Assembly: GCA_003439945.1 (NCBI GenBank)
Contig: QVRM01005936.1
Location: forward strand, 62,001 to 126,000
Direction of reading: 5' to 3'
Origin: Dermanyssus gallinae
Taxonomy: Eukaryota > Arthropoda > Arachnida > Mesostigmata > Dermanyssidae
DNA length: 64,000 nucleotides
A program made the translations under genes and the position numbers. The notes below the pieces were generated by a model, which ran no database searches, was not told where the DNA came from, and was given only the letters and a program-made list of their open reading frames with translations. Below are positions 21,610 through 31,929 of this stretch, piece by piece (the stretch's first letter is position 1; every line of letters starts with the position of its first letter).

Positions 21610-22990
21610 TCGGCCTTCAGGTCCCCAAATATCGTGCCCGCCAGTACAAAAAGAGCTGATCTTGTACGTTTTGTAGGCCATCGTAATCTGTAAAGCAGCG
21701 TTGCGTTGTGCCTTGCGCATCAGCGCTCTGTTTAGGGTCGGAGTCAGTGCGGCTAATGGCCGCGAATAACATAATCGACTCGGCAACTGACATAACAAGA
21801 CGTCGCTTCAATTATCATGGTCCGATTGTATTTGGCATCAACCGGGTAATGCCGTGTGAAACTTTGGGGGCTTTTTCTGCAACCAAGCGGAGGTGGAATG
21901 TACCTCGCAAGCCTCTGTCCAGGTACATTCCCAGATAGCGAGCAGAATAAACCACCTGAATATCCTGGCCGTTCAGGATTAACATTAACAGGGAAGCGAC
22001 ACTGCCTTGGGCCAAGCAAGAGGACTCCTTCGCGTTTGCTCGGGGCCAGCGTCAAACGCGCTCCCTTCATCCAGACGGAAATCTCAGCCAGGTCGTCATA
22101 GGCTCTAGCAGCTCTGTCCATTCTAGTAGATTACGCAAGTCTAGGACATCATCGGATGCCAAGTTCCAAAAAAGAGAACCAAAGATGAAACCCCAAGAGA
22201 CTCCAGTTGTCATTTTTAATTTAGATTCCTCATTATTTATCCGTCTTTCGTTAAGGTAGGCCGCAACAACCCGGTAAAAGTAGTTCGGAACTTTCTTTCT
22301 GTTGAGCGTCTCCAGTATCACCCTCCTAGGGTAGGTTGTTGGAAGTATTTCTTAAATCTAGCAGTACTTCAATAAGGGGATCTGTGGACCCCTCTAGGAA
22401 TTCTCATGGCGCTTTCGCCTTAGCAGCGAGTATTGCGGAAGACACGAAAGGTCTTTGTGAAATCCGAACTGCTTCGGTTAAAGAAGGCCGCGTTCTTCTC
22501 TGGAGCTGGTCTCTCAGCCGCATCCACTTCAAACGGCGTCCTGTTATGGGGTGGGTTCCGGGGAAAAAGCGTTTCTGTTACCTGTCAGAGTTCATACGGG
22601 GGAGATCTAGCGCTCTTTCTTGTGTTGGCCTTGTTTTAGATCAGCTTGTACAGTCGTTCCCACAGGTCTTTCTCTATTTACAATAAGAATTCCTTCCAGC
22701 GTTGTTCCTTGCTCTCTGCTATAGTTCTGCGGAGAGTGGCCCTAAGTGTTTTAAATTCGCCTTGTAAATGCGCGATGCTTGTCTTATTGACGCTGCTGCG
22801 CCTTGCCCTGGTGCATCTTCGCCCGGCGTAGATGCAGTGTTTGCGGGTTTCCGCGATCTCTCGATTTCACTAATACTTCGGTGACAGCGAGGCGTAGTCG
22901 CCTTAGATGCGTTTGCCTCTTATCTGGCGCCTCTGACGCTTCCACCAGAATGTTATGAAGATCTTGAACGTTTTTAGGTTCCCCTTTCTT
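21610..22990 (-). pseudogene. Degenerate LINE: linker, reverse transcriptase and post-RT region (antisense)
   Basis: On the minus strand, from high to low coordinate, the order is that of an APE-type LINE ORF2. An Arg-rich linker (RRTIAESKEQRWKEFLL, then LWERLYKLI) is followed by LFPRNPPHN near 22570. The reverse transcriptase remnants are ILETLNRKKVPNYFYRVVAAYL, RRINNEES and GVSWGFIFGSLFWNLASDDVLDL, which stands where GVPQGSVLGPLLWN is usual. A thumb (WMKGARLTLAPSKREGVLL) and the tail NRALMRKAQRNAALQITMAY come last. The YADD box is lost. Many stops and frameshifts show an old copy. It differs in sequence from the LINE at 18.3 kb. Confidence 0.8.
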
Positions 22991-23383
22991 TTAAGTATCC
23001 TTGCCAGCCTTGCTTGCAGCTCCTGTTGTTAGGTGGTTTTAGCCGGGGTGGCCTAACCGAGACAGAAGGGGCTGCCAATGGAGTGACTCCGTTGACGTTA
23101 AATTCTGTACAATAATGTTCGTTGAGGTTCCCATCATCAAGTAGGATGGTTCACTTTGAAATGTGAATTTGAGCACGGCAACGTCATGTGCTTAACTACA
23201 GCCGGTGCCTAGTACCTGTGGCAGTAGTCAATCTGCTACAATGAAAAGGCAGATAAACAGAGAAGCAGATGCTGGTGGTGGTAAAGGTGAGCACATGGCC
23301 TGAAGCTCCTCAAAGCTTCGGGTGATGCAAGGGAGGGGAGCTAAACGTCGATATATATGGTAATGTGCTTACGCATATATATA

Positions 23384-23419
<36 letters not shown>

Positions 23420-23947
23420 CATAATGCTTCAATCGGGTCGTCTCTTTTAGATAATGATCTCCAATTTATCAGACAAGTACAATATCTTCGCTTCAAGGCA
23501 TAACCGCCATTACGAAGCCGTCCCGTCCCGCCTTACCACTTTTGACTCGCCCGCTCATATTTGTTTTCTCCCCTCATCTATATATATCTATATATCTCTC
23601 TGTCGCTCTCTTTCCTTCTGTTCGTACCTGTTTCCTTGCTTTATGTCTGTGCAGCGTGTGGTATGGTACTCCCATTATCTTGACGTATGCATTTCGTTCG
23701 TCGCCTACGTTTTCCTGTCTGGCTCTCAGTCTGGCAGGTACGCCTCGGCTCTTCTACATTTGAAAATTATGCTTCCTTGTACTTTTACTCTGTTCCTTCG
23801 GCTTAGAATACTCTCCGTCTCTATCGCGCTCTCTCTCTGTCCCGCATTTACTCTTGCGCGCTACTTTTTGATGTGGTTTAACACGCTTCTCTCTGTTAGC
23901 CAACCAAATTACGGCTGCTGCTGATAATGATGATGATTATGATGATG

Positions 23948-23979
<32 letters not shown>

Positions 23980-24718
23980 AAGGCAAATGCGGCAGACGAA
24001 AGCCGCAAGTACGTTGCTGTCGCCACACACGTCGGTTACGTTTGCAGCAATTGTTGATTTAGGTTTCTTCCGGTAGTGCTGCTGTTACCGATGGGGAAAA
24101 TAATAATGATGATGGGGACGACGACGAAGATGATGATGATAACGACGACAACGATACGAAATACGAATAATAAGCGGATTTTCAAGATGCTTCAGTTCCA
24201 CGGAAGTGATCAGGCTTGTTCTGGCTTTCTCCGTCTCCGTCTCCCTCTGTCTCTTGCTTTTCCTGTTCTTCCCTCAATTCCTCCTCGCTCTCGACGCTTC
24301 ACCCTTTACGCCGGTAGGATCGTTCGGCAAAGCGCTGCTGAAACGATGCTGTGCAGCAGCGGCTCTTACTGGCAGGCCGATTAAACTTGGCATTGCTCGC
24401 GCCCATCTCGACGACCCACACGGTAATGTGCAGAAAAAATAATAATGGTGGACGGCGAGAAAGACACATCTTCCTTCGTGTTTTCGAAGCAATGCCAAAG
24501 GAAGCCTGGATGTGGTGGAGGGAGAGGAATATGGGTTTAGTGGATTTGTAACTTTTCCACAGTAGTCACGCTAGCTGCTAGTGAAGTATATACATCACGC
24601 ATTCCCAAAACAAAAAAGGTATCCTACTGCTACCCAAACGTTAGATAGTCAGGTCATGCTCTGGGTCGATTAGATAAGATCCGCATTATGCGGGTTTCGT
24701 CGTTGCCACTGCCATCAG
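22991..24718. other. No gene recognised; several microsatellites
   Basis: This holds (TA)n at 23373-23417, (GAT/ATT)n at 23926-23979 and (GAT/GAC)n at 24104-24160. The 156-codon frame 23454-23924 is Leu/Ser/Tyr-rich, begins in pyrimidine-rich sequence and shows no domain, so I do not call it. The 102-codon frame at 24076-24384 starts in the GAT repeat. Confidence 0.5.
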
Positions 24719-24812
24719 AATTGCCGTTGTTGTTGTTGTTGTTGTCGTTGTTGTTGTTGCTGCTGCTGCTGCCGCTGTTGTTGTTGTTGCTGCTGTCGTT
24801 GTTGTTGTCTCG
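24719..24812. repeat. GTT/GCT trinucleotide repeat
   Basis: An interrupted (GTT)n/(GCT)n run produces a poly-Leu frame on the plus strand and a poly-Asn/Ser frame on the minus strand. Confidence 0.93.
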
Positions 24813-25239
24813 CCCTGTCATCTTAGCTTGCCTCATTTTATCCTTTTACTGTCATCATCGGACGCGAGCGAGGAAAAACGTGCAAAGCGAAAAGAATAAA
24901 GAAGAACCAGGCCAGCTTTTCAGCGCTACGAACGAGGCCCTTGGGCGATTCCGGCCGTCAAGCGATTCGTTTCGACGAGCACGCGCTCGTCTCATCGCAT
25001 ATGAGAAAGTTCGCTTAAGCCGTTTCATGTGCTTCGACCCCATATGGACGCCGCCCCACGGCCATAATTAGCCACCACCTAAATGCACTACACAGTTTTA
25101 CGTTCCGACAATACACTGCTAAAATTTTATTTTATCACATAGATAAGACAAATTCCTTCAAGAAATAAAGCAGAACGCATCTTTGAGTAGGACAGCCTAA
25201 GCGGTCTCATAGGCTAGAGTTGTCATAATCCGAAACATA
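24813..25239. other. No gene recognised
   Basis: The tail of the 24688-25071 open frame (Arg-rich) crosses here. It continues from a poly-Leu repeat and has no recognisable domain. Confidence 0.5.
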
Positions 25240-25745
25240 GACGAGTCTATCGAGCCAAAGGGCATTCTCTTAGAGCTTACTAAGGAAGGAGCACCGGAAG
25301 AAGCGTTCACTTGGACTGAGCAGAAAATGATGCTGGAAAGAAAACCCAGAAAGACGGCTTCTCGTGCATTGCTAAAAGCTCCCCCCCCAAGAAAGCGCAG
25401 AGGCTACAAAGCGACAAAGACATATACATCTTCATTGGTCCTGGTACCCCAAGATCGAAATGGTCTCTATGCTACAACGCTTACTGTGTCTGAGTTTTAA
25501 CCACACGGCTAGAAACTGTACTCTAGCTCGACAAACCCAACCTCACTGCTTTAAATGCAGAGGACAAGGACAAGTCCTAAAGAGCTGCATGGCCAATGTT
25601 ACATAGATGAGCACTATGACTCAGTGCCGAAAATGCCCCGAGAAGACTGCAAACAAAATGACAAGTTTCATATAAAATACTGCAAACAAACATCCGCGGA
25701 ATTTGCAGCTGATAATAGCATGGAAATCCTACGCTCTCTTCATTA
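25240..25745 (+). pseudogene. LINE ORF1 (gag-like) remnant with zinc knuckles
   Basis: ORF1 proteins of this kind bind element RNA in the cytoplasm. The remnant reads PKGILLELTKEGAPEEAF, then WTEQKMMLERKPRKTASRAL. A cysteine-rich end follows: HTARNCTL, then HCFKCRGQGQVLKSC near 25545-25585 (a CX2C knuckle with its His replaced) and QCRKCPEKTANK near 25625. Such serial CCHC knuckles close the ORF1 of many arthropod APE-type LINEs. Stops at about 25500 and 25603 and frame changes break it. It lies on the same strand as the endonuclease fragment at 27275 and may be the other half of that element, now split by the antisense LINE between them. Confidence 0.6.
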
Positions 25746-26097
25746 AGGTCCTCTCCACAAAACCATCCTCCACCTTAAGGCACGCACTTCTTGTTTATTA
25801 CCACTTCCGACTTCGCAAACCACTCAGTGTATATTTGTCCGAACTTCACCTTACAGAAATACAGAACAAACTGCCTCAAAGAGCACCCTATAATAGTACC
25901 CCCGCCCACGCCCTATAATATACCTTCCGCCCACGCCCTAAGATAACAAATCGCCTCTGTGCCACTAATGGTATAGCCAGACCGTTGAAAAGCAAAGGAC
26001 CTGCTACTACTTGCGACGAGTGTCTACACGCCGCAGAGCAAGGCATCGGCCAGAATTTTCTTATCTATAAGAAGGGTACAGAGAAACACGAAGAGCC
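25746..26097. other. No gene recognised; short duplication
   Basis: A CCGCCCACGCCCTAAT-like unit is repeated twice at about 25901-25942. Otherwise I see nothing. Confidence 0.5.
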
Positions 26098-27190
26098 CTA
26101 CATAAGACAATTGAGAATATAAGAATTGCCTACTGGAATTCGTTGTGCAAAGAGGTCGAAGCAAAGGGTACAGGATCGTGCGTAACAAAATTGCACAGCC
26201 GGTAGAAAAAGCCTTGTACGCCTCCTGCGAAGACCTCGGGCAAACGCATACGGCCAAAACAACACTGGGCCCCTATGCGAATCCCCCGCGGGCAGTGCGC
26301 CTACTTCTGCGACGAAAAGCAGTCCCGTGGACGGTAAATGTGCCACCATTCCCAGGAGTCTTCTCTTGGCTTCCAACGCTTTCCCCTCTCTGGCCATCAG
26401 TCTAGCAAGATTTCTAGACACCTGCTGGACCTTTCTTTTTACATAGAGTAGGTAAGCTGATCTCATGGATTACTCCAAGGTATTTCGCGTCCCGCTTGAT
26501 CTCAACGTGGTGACCAGCGCCGTGACGGATATCTTTTTTGCTCTCTTTCTGCTAGGTAGAGTACTTCGCTCTTTTTTAGAGCGAGCTTGAGATTGTGCGC
26601 TTAGACCTTGTCATCACCTTGTCTAGCGCTACGTCGGCTGCATCCTTCTGGGCTCCCTCCCACCGGGCTAGATCAAACCAAGATGGCTAGATCGTTAGAA
26701 TAGGCCAAGGTTTCTACGCCTTCAGGTAGGTTTTCGATTTCTATACCGCTGTCAATCATTACGTTCCAGAGAACCGGGTCCAAAATACGTGCGTGCAGCG
26801 ATGATCCTGTATGTCCTGTCTTCCGTCTCAAAACCCCTCTCGCTGAAGTACGACGAAATGTTTCTCCCTTGGCATGGCGAGACGTGTTTTCTCTCCACCG
26901 CCACAATTACCCCCAGTTTGCTGTGTTGAACGCGTTTCGCCAGTAGGATGAGCAGAACAAAGTCTCTAGACCTCCGCGATAGAGTGAATTCTTTTAGCTT
27001 TTTTAGTGGTTTCTTTTTCGTTGCAGAACTCGCTTCAGTGCGCTCGGAGTAGACCAACCGCGTCTAAAGCCGTACTTAGCATTCGAGAGGTCTGATTGAT
27101 TTCTTTTTACTGCGCCTGCTCCACCTCGAGCGTTACGTCGGCAGCCTTTTTGAAGTGATCTGTGTTTGCTAGCCCGCACTTAGTGGCTGA
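26098..27190 (-). pseudogene. Degenerate LINE reverse transcriptase (antisense)
   Basis: On the minus strand the order is that of a reverse transcriptase. An HFKKAADVTLEVEQAQ stretch near 27120-27165 comes first. The 'lvtlDv.nAFn' region is present only as RDFVLLILLAKRVQHSK. YFSERGFETEDRTYRI leads on to the GVPQGSvLGP region (ARTYFGPGS or, in another frame, ARILDPVLWNVMIDS). The catalytic box reads TLAYSNDLAILV near 26680-26700, with YADD changed to YSND. The post-RT KRRLLGMVAHLP follows near 26350. Frames alternate and stops are frequent. A 26-bp stretch at about 26308-26336 matches the SINE-1 body (GAAAAGCAGTCCCGTGGACG), perhaps a SINE scrap inside the fragment. Confidence 0.75.
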
Positions 27191-27274
27191 TGCAAAAAAC
27201 CCGCAACGACGTTATTTATACCAACCTGGTAACGACATTGTTTATAACCACGGAACAGGAGAACTCGTCAAACT

Positions 27275-28600
27275 ATGGAAATTAAGGTCCTGCAGTTTAA
27301 TCTTAATAGACGCGGGGTTGCATATGATCTCTTAGCAATAACAGTATACAGGCTGGGATTAGATCTATGTTTGTTTTCAGAGCCAAAGGGGACGCCTAAG
27401 CAAAAGGGCCAAGCGAAAACTTCTAATGCTGAACAACCTGAAGACGGCAGCGACGTACGCCCGCATAGACCAGGAGGCCTTTATCGACCTGACGATTAGC
27501 GCCGCGAACAGAACTTACAGAGTAGTAAACTGGGAATACGAAGAAAACTTTAGTGACCACCGATATATTGCACTCACGGTAAAAAACGAAGGATCAATGA
27601 GGACGATATCACACCTATAATACTTGAAGAGGACCTCAGCGACCAGCTACAAAGGTATTAAAGCGCACGGCCTTAGGACCCGACGGCATAACTCTGGAAG
27701 CGATCAAATGTCTAATGTAGGGACGCCCAGCGGCCTATAAAACAGACGTAAATTCATTACTGAGAGAAGGACGATTTCTAGAAAATTGGAGGAAGGCCCG
27801 CATGTCACTTATTCCAAAGCCGGAACGGGAACCATGCTTAACCTATAGGCCCTCCTTAAACCGTTTCTAAGACCGCCGAGTCGATACTCGTGGGCAGAGA
27901 ACTCAACGTCGCAATCGAGAAAGGGCAACTCTCGTTTTCAGAGTACAAGTTCGAGTACCGTAAGAGAAACCGAAACTCCAGGCATCACTAAGATGCTCGA
28001 TAAGGTCAAGAAGGAGTGATAGAAAAGCCAAAAAGCCCGTAATGTTTAGTGCTAAGCCAAAAAGCTCCTATTATTGCTGGACGTAAATATTGCGTTTACC
28101 AGTGCGAACATTGAACAGAGGCGGATGCGGACGGGGCCAATACGCACCCAAGTACTAGTGGAACAAAGACATCGCTAAGGTGAGAAGGGTGTGTAACAGA
28201 CACAACCAGCCAATACAAAATTACATATAGTTGGTTAGCAAATGGTCGAAACAGGTGGAAAGACGAGAGCATGTCAAAAATGTTAATTAGGGCCTCACAG
28301 CCGGTTTGCGCCCGGAACCATGAATAAGGTATTGCAATGGATAGGCAATGCCGCAATCTCCTGAATGAGTTATAGCCGCTGGCGTACGCACACAATCTCG
28401 CACTTTGGTTACGGCGGGATCAAGACAGCCGTTGAGAGCGCCGCCAATGAAGCCCCGACTCAAGTGAAGGGTGCATGGAAAGTCACCATCTTGAGCTCGC
28501 ACCCGACACGATAGAGGCCATGTACCTAACAGGCCGAAAGAGGAAAAGAGGGGCAATACTCGTGAGGGACGTCGCCAGGAGAATAAACACAGAACTAGCC
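27275..28600 (+). pseudogene. Degenerate LINE ORF2: endonuclease and reverse transcriptase
   Basis: The fragment opens with MEIKVLQFNLNRRGVAYDLL and LDLCLFSEPKG, the N-terminus of an APE-type endonuclease ('lqiNlnrs..A.dlL', 'dl.liSEP'). The endonuclease end is FIDLTISAANRTYRVVNWEY followed by FSDHRYIALTV, carrying the typical SDHR. About 100 nt later come reverse transcriptase pieces: ALGPDGITLEAIKCL, LLREGRFLENWRKARMSLIP and a YRPSLNRF remnant. Near 28490 LELAPDTIEAMYLTGRKRKR recalls the thumb region. The middle of the endonuclease and the YADD box are missing. Multiple stops make it nonfunctional. Confidence 0.8.
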
Positions 28601-28784
28601 AGACCAGCGGCCCTTACATACACTGAAGTCATACCACAAATATCCCAGTCATGTAGTTTAGGGGTCTACCAGGATTTTAGTGGGTTTGAGGGTCCCAAAC
28701 TACCCGAACCAAAGGGTGCCCATGTCATAATGGAATATTAATCTGTTAGCAAAACTTTTACTGTTTATGGTTTCTTTGATTTGT

Positions 28785-28990
28785 AGAAAGTCTGCTTTCA
28801 CAACGTTGTTGAACCCGATGCGTTGTTTCAATCTTATGCAGAATGCATTTTTGTAGACTAAACAGTTATCATCGCCGGCAATGACGTTTTTCTAAATAGT
28901 TAGGTGTGAGTAAACTGATCCGTAAAAAAAGTTTTTTGTTAAACTGATTTATGTTCACCATGTGTGCAAACTTATCGGCTGTCAACTGAC
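28785..28990. repeat. Dispersed direct repeat, copy 1
   Basis: This aligns with 29990-30208: TTTGATTTGTAGAA against TTTGTTTTGCAGAA, ATCGCCGGCAA in both, TCTAAATAGTTA in both, and CACCATGTGTGCAA followed by CGGCTGTC in both. Overall similarity is moderate, with indels. There is no coding frame, A/B box or terminal inverted repeat, so the element class is unknown. Confidence 0.75.
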
Positions 28991-29369
28991 TATAGCAGCC
29001 TGACAAATAAACCAGTTCATCCGTATTCACCGTGCAGGGCAGACCCCTTCCGTATTCTTCAGCCACATCAAAATACCAGCTACAACCTCAGAGCACTGCA
29101 TTGCAATTCAATCTCACAGTTGCACATTTGTAGAGGGCAAAAATCTTCGCTGTCGAGGCGGTCTGTCCCCGGTCACAGTGAAAAAAACACCGTTTGACGA
29201 AGGACGGCCTGCGTATATTTTCTTTAGCTTGCAAGCTTCACAGCATTGTAGAACCAAGATACGTTCACGATGAGTTCCTTAAGGAGCAGGCTACCGCAAT
29301 GCCAGATGGCCATCGTAAAAGCACACGCTCGGCTCCTCCAAGATCCACTAAATAGAATGATTCTTCCTC

Positions 29370-29370
<1 letters not shown>
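28991..29370. other. No gene recognised
   Basis: Unique sequence. Frames are short and unmatched. Confidence 0.5.

Positions 29371-29402
<32 letters not shown>
29371..29402. repeat. (TA)n microsatellite
   Basis: About 16 TA units. Confidence 0.95.
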
Positions 29403-29404
<2 letters not shown>

Positions 29405-29660
29405 TAGTCAGAAAACGCTATCGATCAGTAAGCGTCTTTGTATATATAATACTGTGGCAGTTCTGCATAGATGACGCGAAATTGTGACGCCGTAGTTTCA
29501 AAGTCAAAAGTTGTTGCTTGTCGCCGAAGCTGCCGATCTAATTCGCGAGTATTTTACCTCGACGGTCAACCTAGTCACAATAGACACGGCTCGTCGCATG
29601 ATACGTTTTCTGTTGTTTTGTAGAGACCAAATTAACTAACTGTTGTCGTCGATGGGACGA

Positions 29661-29741
29661 ACAAAACTGAAACGCGCAGATACGGATCTGAAGTAAACAT
29701 GTTTGCTTACTTCAGATCTGTATTTGCGCGTTTACATTTGT
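29661..29741. repeat. Imperfect palindrome, about 40-bp arms
   Basis: The left arm (ACAAAACTGAAACGCGCAGA then TACGGATCTGAAGTAAACAT) is the reverse complement of the right arm (GTTTGCTTACTTCAGATCTG then TATTTGCGCGTTTACATTTG) with a handful of mismatches and almost no loop. It encodes no gene. It may be a foldback remnant or a cruciform-prone site. Confidence 0.88.
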
Positions 29742-29989
29742 TGCTAGTTCAATACAGCACATGTTTACTTATCAAAGCCGGAAAAGAACTCTGCCGGTCT
29801 TCTGGATATCGTATCTGTGACTTTGCGTGTGCGTTTCGCTTGTCGTCGGTTGCTATTTGCTTTTATATGAACGGATACAGCAAAATGAAGAAAACATATG
29901 GAGACAGGGAAGAGGTTCGCAGCGTTCGGTTTGATGAAATTCAATCTAACGGGTCTTATTCGGTCAGCCACAGGCCGGCCATATTTGTT

Positions 29990-30208
29990 TTGCAGAACAA
30001 CTGCTCTGCAGCGATGTCGAGCCCAAAGCGTAGCTTCGATTGTGTGTGCGAATTGCGTTTTTATAGACGGTAAACATCTTATCGCCGGCAAATCAAGTCT
30101 TTGTCTAAATAGTTACATTTGAACAAGCTGATCTATCAAAAGTTTCCCCCTTTGCGATTTGATTTATGCGACGCGCGCTCACCATGTGTGCAATCTCGTC
30201 GGCTGTCT
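29990..30208. repeat. Dispersed direct repeat, copy 2
   Basis: Partner of 28785-28990, same orientation, about 1.2 kb apart. The blocks TTATCGCCGGCAAATC and GCTCACCATGTGTGCAATCT are the clearest. The 124-codon plus frame 29699-30073 runs from the palindrome into this repeat and is not supported as a gene. Confidence 0.75.
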
Positions 30209-31593
30209 ACGTATAAATGTATATATGAACTCTTACGACGTACACCTCCTACTGAATGGAGTTTGGTCTAGTGCACACAAAATTTATATTTGCAATAACT
30301 TACAGTTACACAGCTAACACGATCTTACGCTATTTATCTCAAAATTATTTAGTCCGGCATATAATTAGTATTTAAACAGGAGCTACATTTATTTTTCTAA
30401 CAGTAACTGAAACTCTAGCGTTGTTGATTTACTGCCAGCCGTATTGGACATTAGGTATAATCAGTTCCCGCAGTGACCCGCTCTATCTTGTCGCAAGATT
30501 GCTTCCGTACCGTTTTGTCTCTTACGAACAGCACACTCGTAGTAGCTATGGCAGCCTTAACGTCGCGGTGGCTGGTTCCGAAGTAGCAGAACCTGCTAGA
30601 AGAAACACGAATGCTAAATGTCTGCAGACACGCATTTGGCCGCACGTAGAGCTAGCTACAAGATAAGTGTATACCGTAACGCGTCAGCAGGACCGGGCTA
30701 CCTACTACTTCCTCTAACCATCCCCGGAGCAGCCCATTATTTAGCAGAATTCATGCAGCCGTGCGTTATGCTGCCTCGAACGGAAAGTGCATTCTTCTAA
30801 GCACTAGGGGAACGAGAGCGCAGAGCACATGGATGGAAGCGCCATAGGAGAGATACTTACGAGACCGGACACGTTTTTCAGGTCTCAATATTCGTCGCTA
30901 CTCGCCGCTTGGAGTAGAACTAAGACAAAGATACTAAAATCGACAAACATTGCATAACTACTGAGCCGCTCAAGCTGCGAGTTGCTTGGTCGACAGAGGA
31001 AACGAAGATAGAAAAAGCATCCACGACAAATTTGCGGTCGGGAGAGACAATATTCTCGACAAACCTTCATCGAGAGAAAAGTCCAAACAACAACCTCACG
31101 CAGCATTTTGCCTTAATACTCATTACGGCGCCAACGGGGGTTTTGGCCTTGTAATGCACTCCGGGTCATGCACGTCTAAGGCGGAAGTTCCAGTTCTGGT
31201 ATTTTGATTCCCTACACTTTTGCGTCTTCTAATACGAGGGAGGGGATTAGTACCGACGGTCGTTTGACGCGGATAACCTTTAGTATTACGTTATAGTTCT
31301 AATACTTACATAATTATATATAATCTTAAATGTCTTTATTGTTACAGCGGATACTGACAGATGAGCCATCAGGCAAATAAGCTCAAGATAACCCCTCAGT
31401 TTGCTTAATAACGCCTGTGCTATCTCTCGCCTTGCGTTACGTATATTTGTTCTTCGGCTTACTCCAGATGGCTGTACAAAAACACTTTTATGCGTCTGTT
31501 TATAGATCTACCATTTTACCATAAACCAAACATGACATCAAACATGAAGCAGCACCTATATATTATGTTTATCTAAACGATCTAAAAATTCCT
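30209..31593. other. No gene recognised
   Basis: Unique sequence with frames of 60-81 codons on both strands (for example 30421-30666) and no recognisable domain. I see no transposon or SINE signature. Confidence 0.5.
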
Positions 31594-31605
31594 TAGTAGA
31601 CCGTA

Positions 31606-31917
31606 GTGGCGGCGTGGTCTAGTGGTGGACTAGTGCGCTAGTCATAATTGTCATCTACCGGGGTGTCGCCGGTTCGATCCCTGTTGTTGTTGGTCGAATT
31701 TTCTTTGAGCGATGCTCATTAAGAACGGATGATAAACCATACCACTGAGAGTCAGCGGCCATGCTGCCACAAGGACTGTTGGGGAAACCCTAGATATCTT
31801 AACATGTCCGGCCCTCGGTGCATTGAAGATATACCTCAGGTTAAGTGCCAAGCCCGTAGGGGACGGAGGATAGCTAGAATTAACAACAACCTCCTTAAAA
31901 AATGTTCTTAATTCTAG
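31606..31917 (+). mobile_element. SINE-2 copy B, tRNA-derived, full length
   Basis: The head GTGGCGGCGTGGTCTAGTGG carries an A box (TGGTCTAGTGG), and GGTTCGATCCC near 31671 is a perfect B box. The body and 3' stem-loop match copy A at 14377 closely. The 12-bp flanks TAGTAGACCGTA (31594-31605) and TAGTACACCGTA (31914-31925) differ at one base and look like a target-site duplication, which supports retroposition. If so, the element ends near 31913. It is the best-preserved copy in the window and the best reference for the family. Confidence 0.9.
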
Positions 31918-31929
31918 TACACCGTAGAC

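Noticed and set aside
23454..23924. 156-codon host gene
   Set aside because: Hydrophobic, low-complexity, no domain, begins beside microsatellites, and no splice or start context.
31225..31245. Second-type mariner end (TACGAGGGA)
   Set aside because: Only nine bases match the TACGAGGGC terminus, with no partner end or transposase remnant nearby.
31606..31690. Genuine tRNA gene at the SINE-2 head
   Set aside because: A perfect B box, but the sequence continues into a repeated 200-nt body with target duplications and no acceptor stem pairing.
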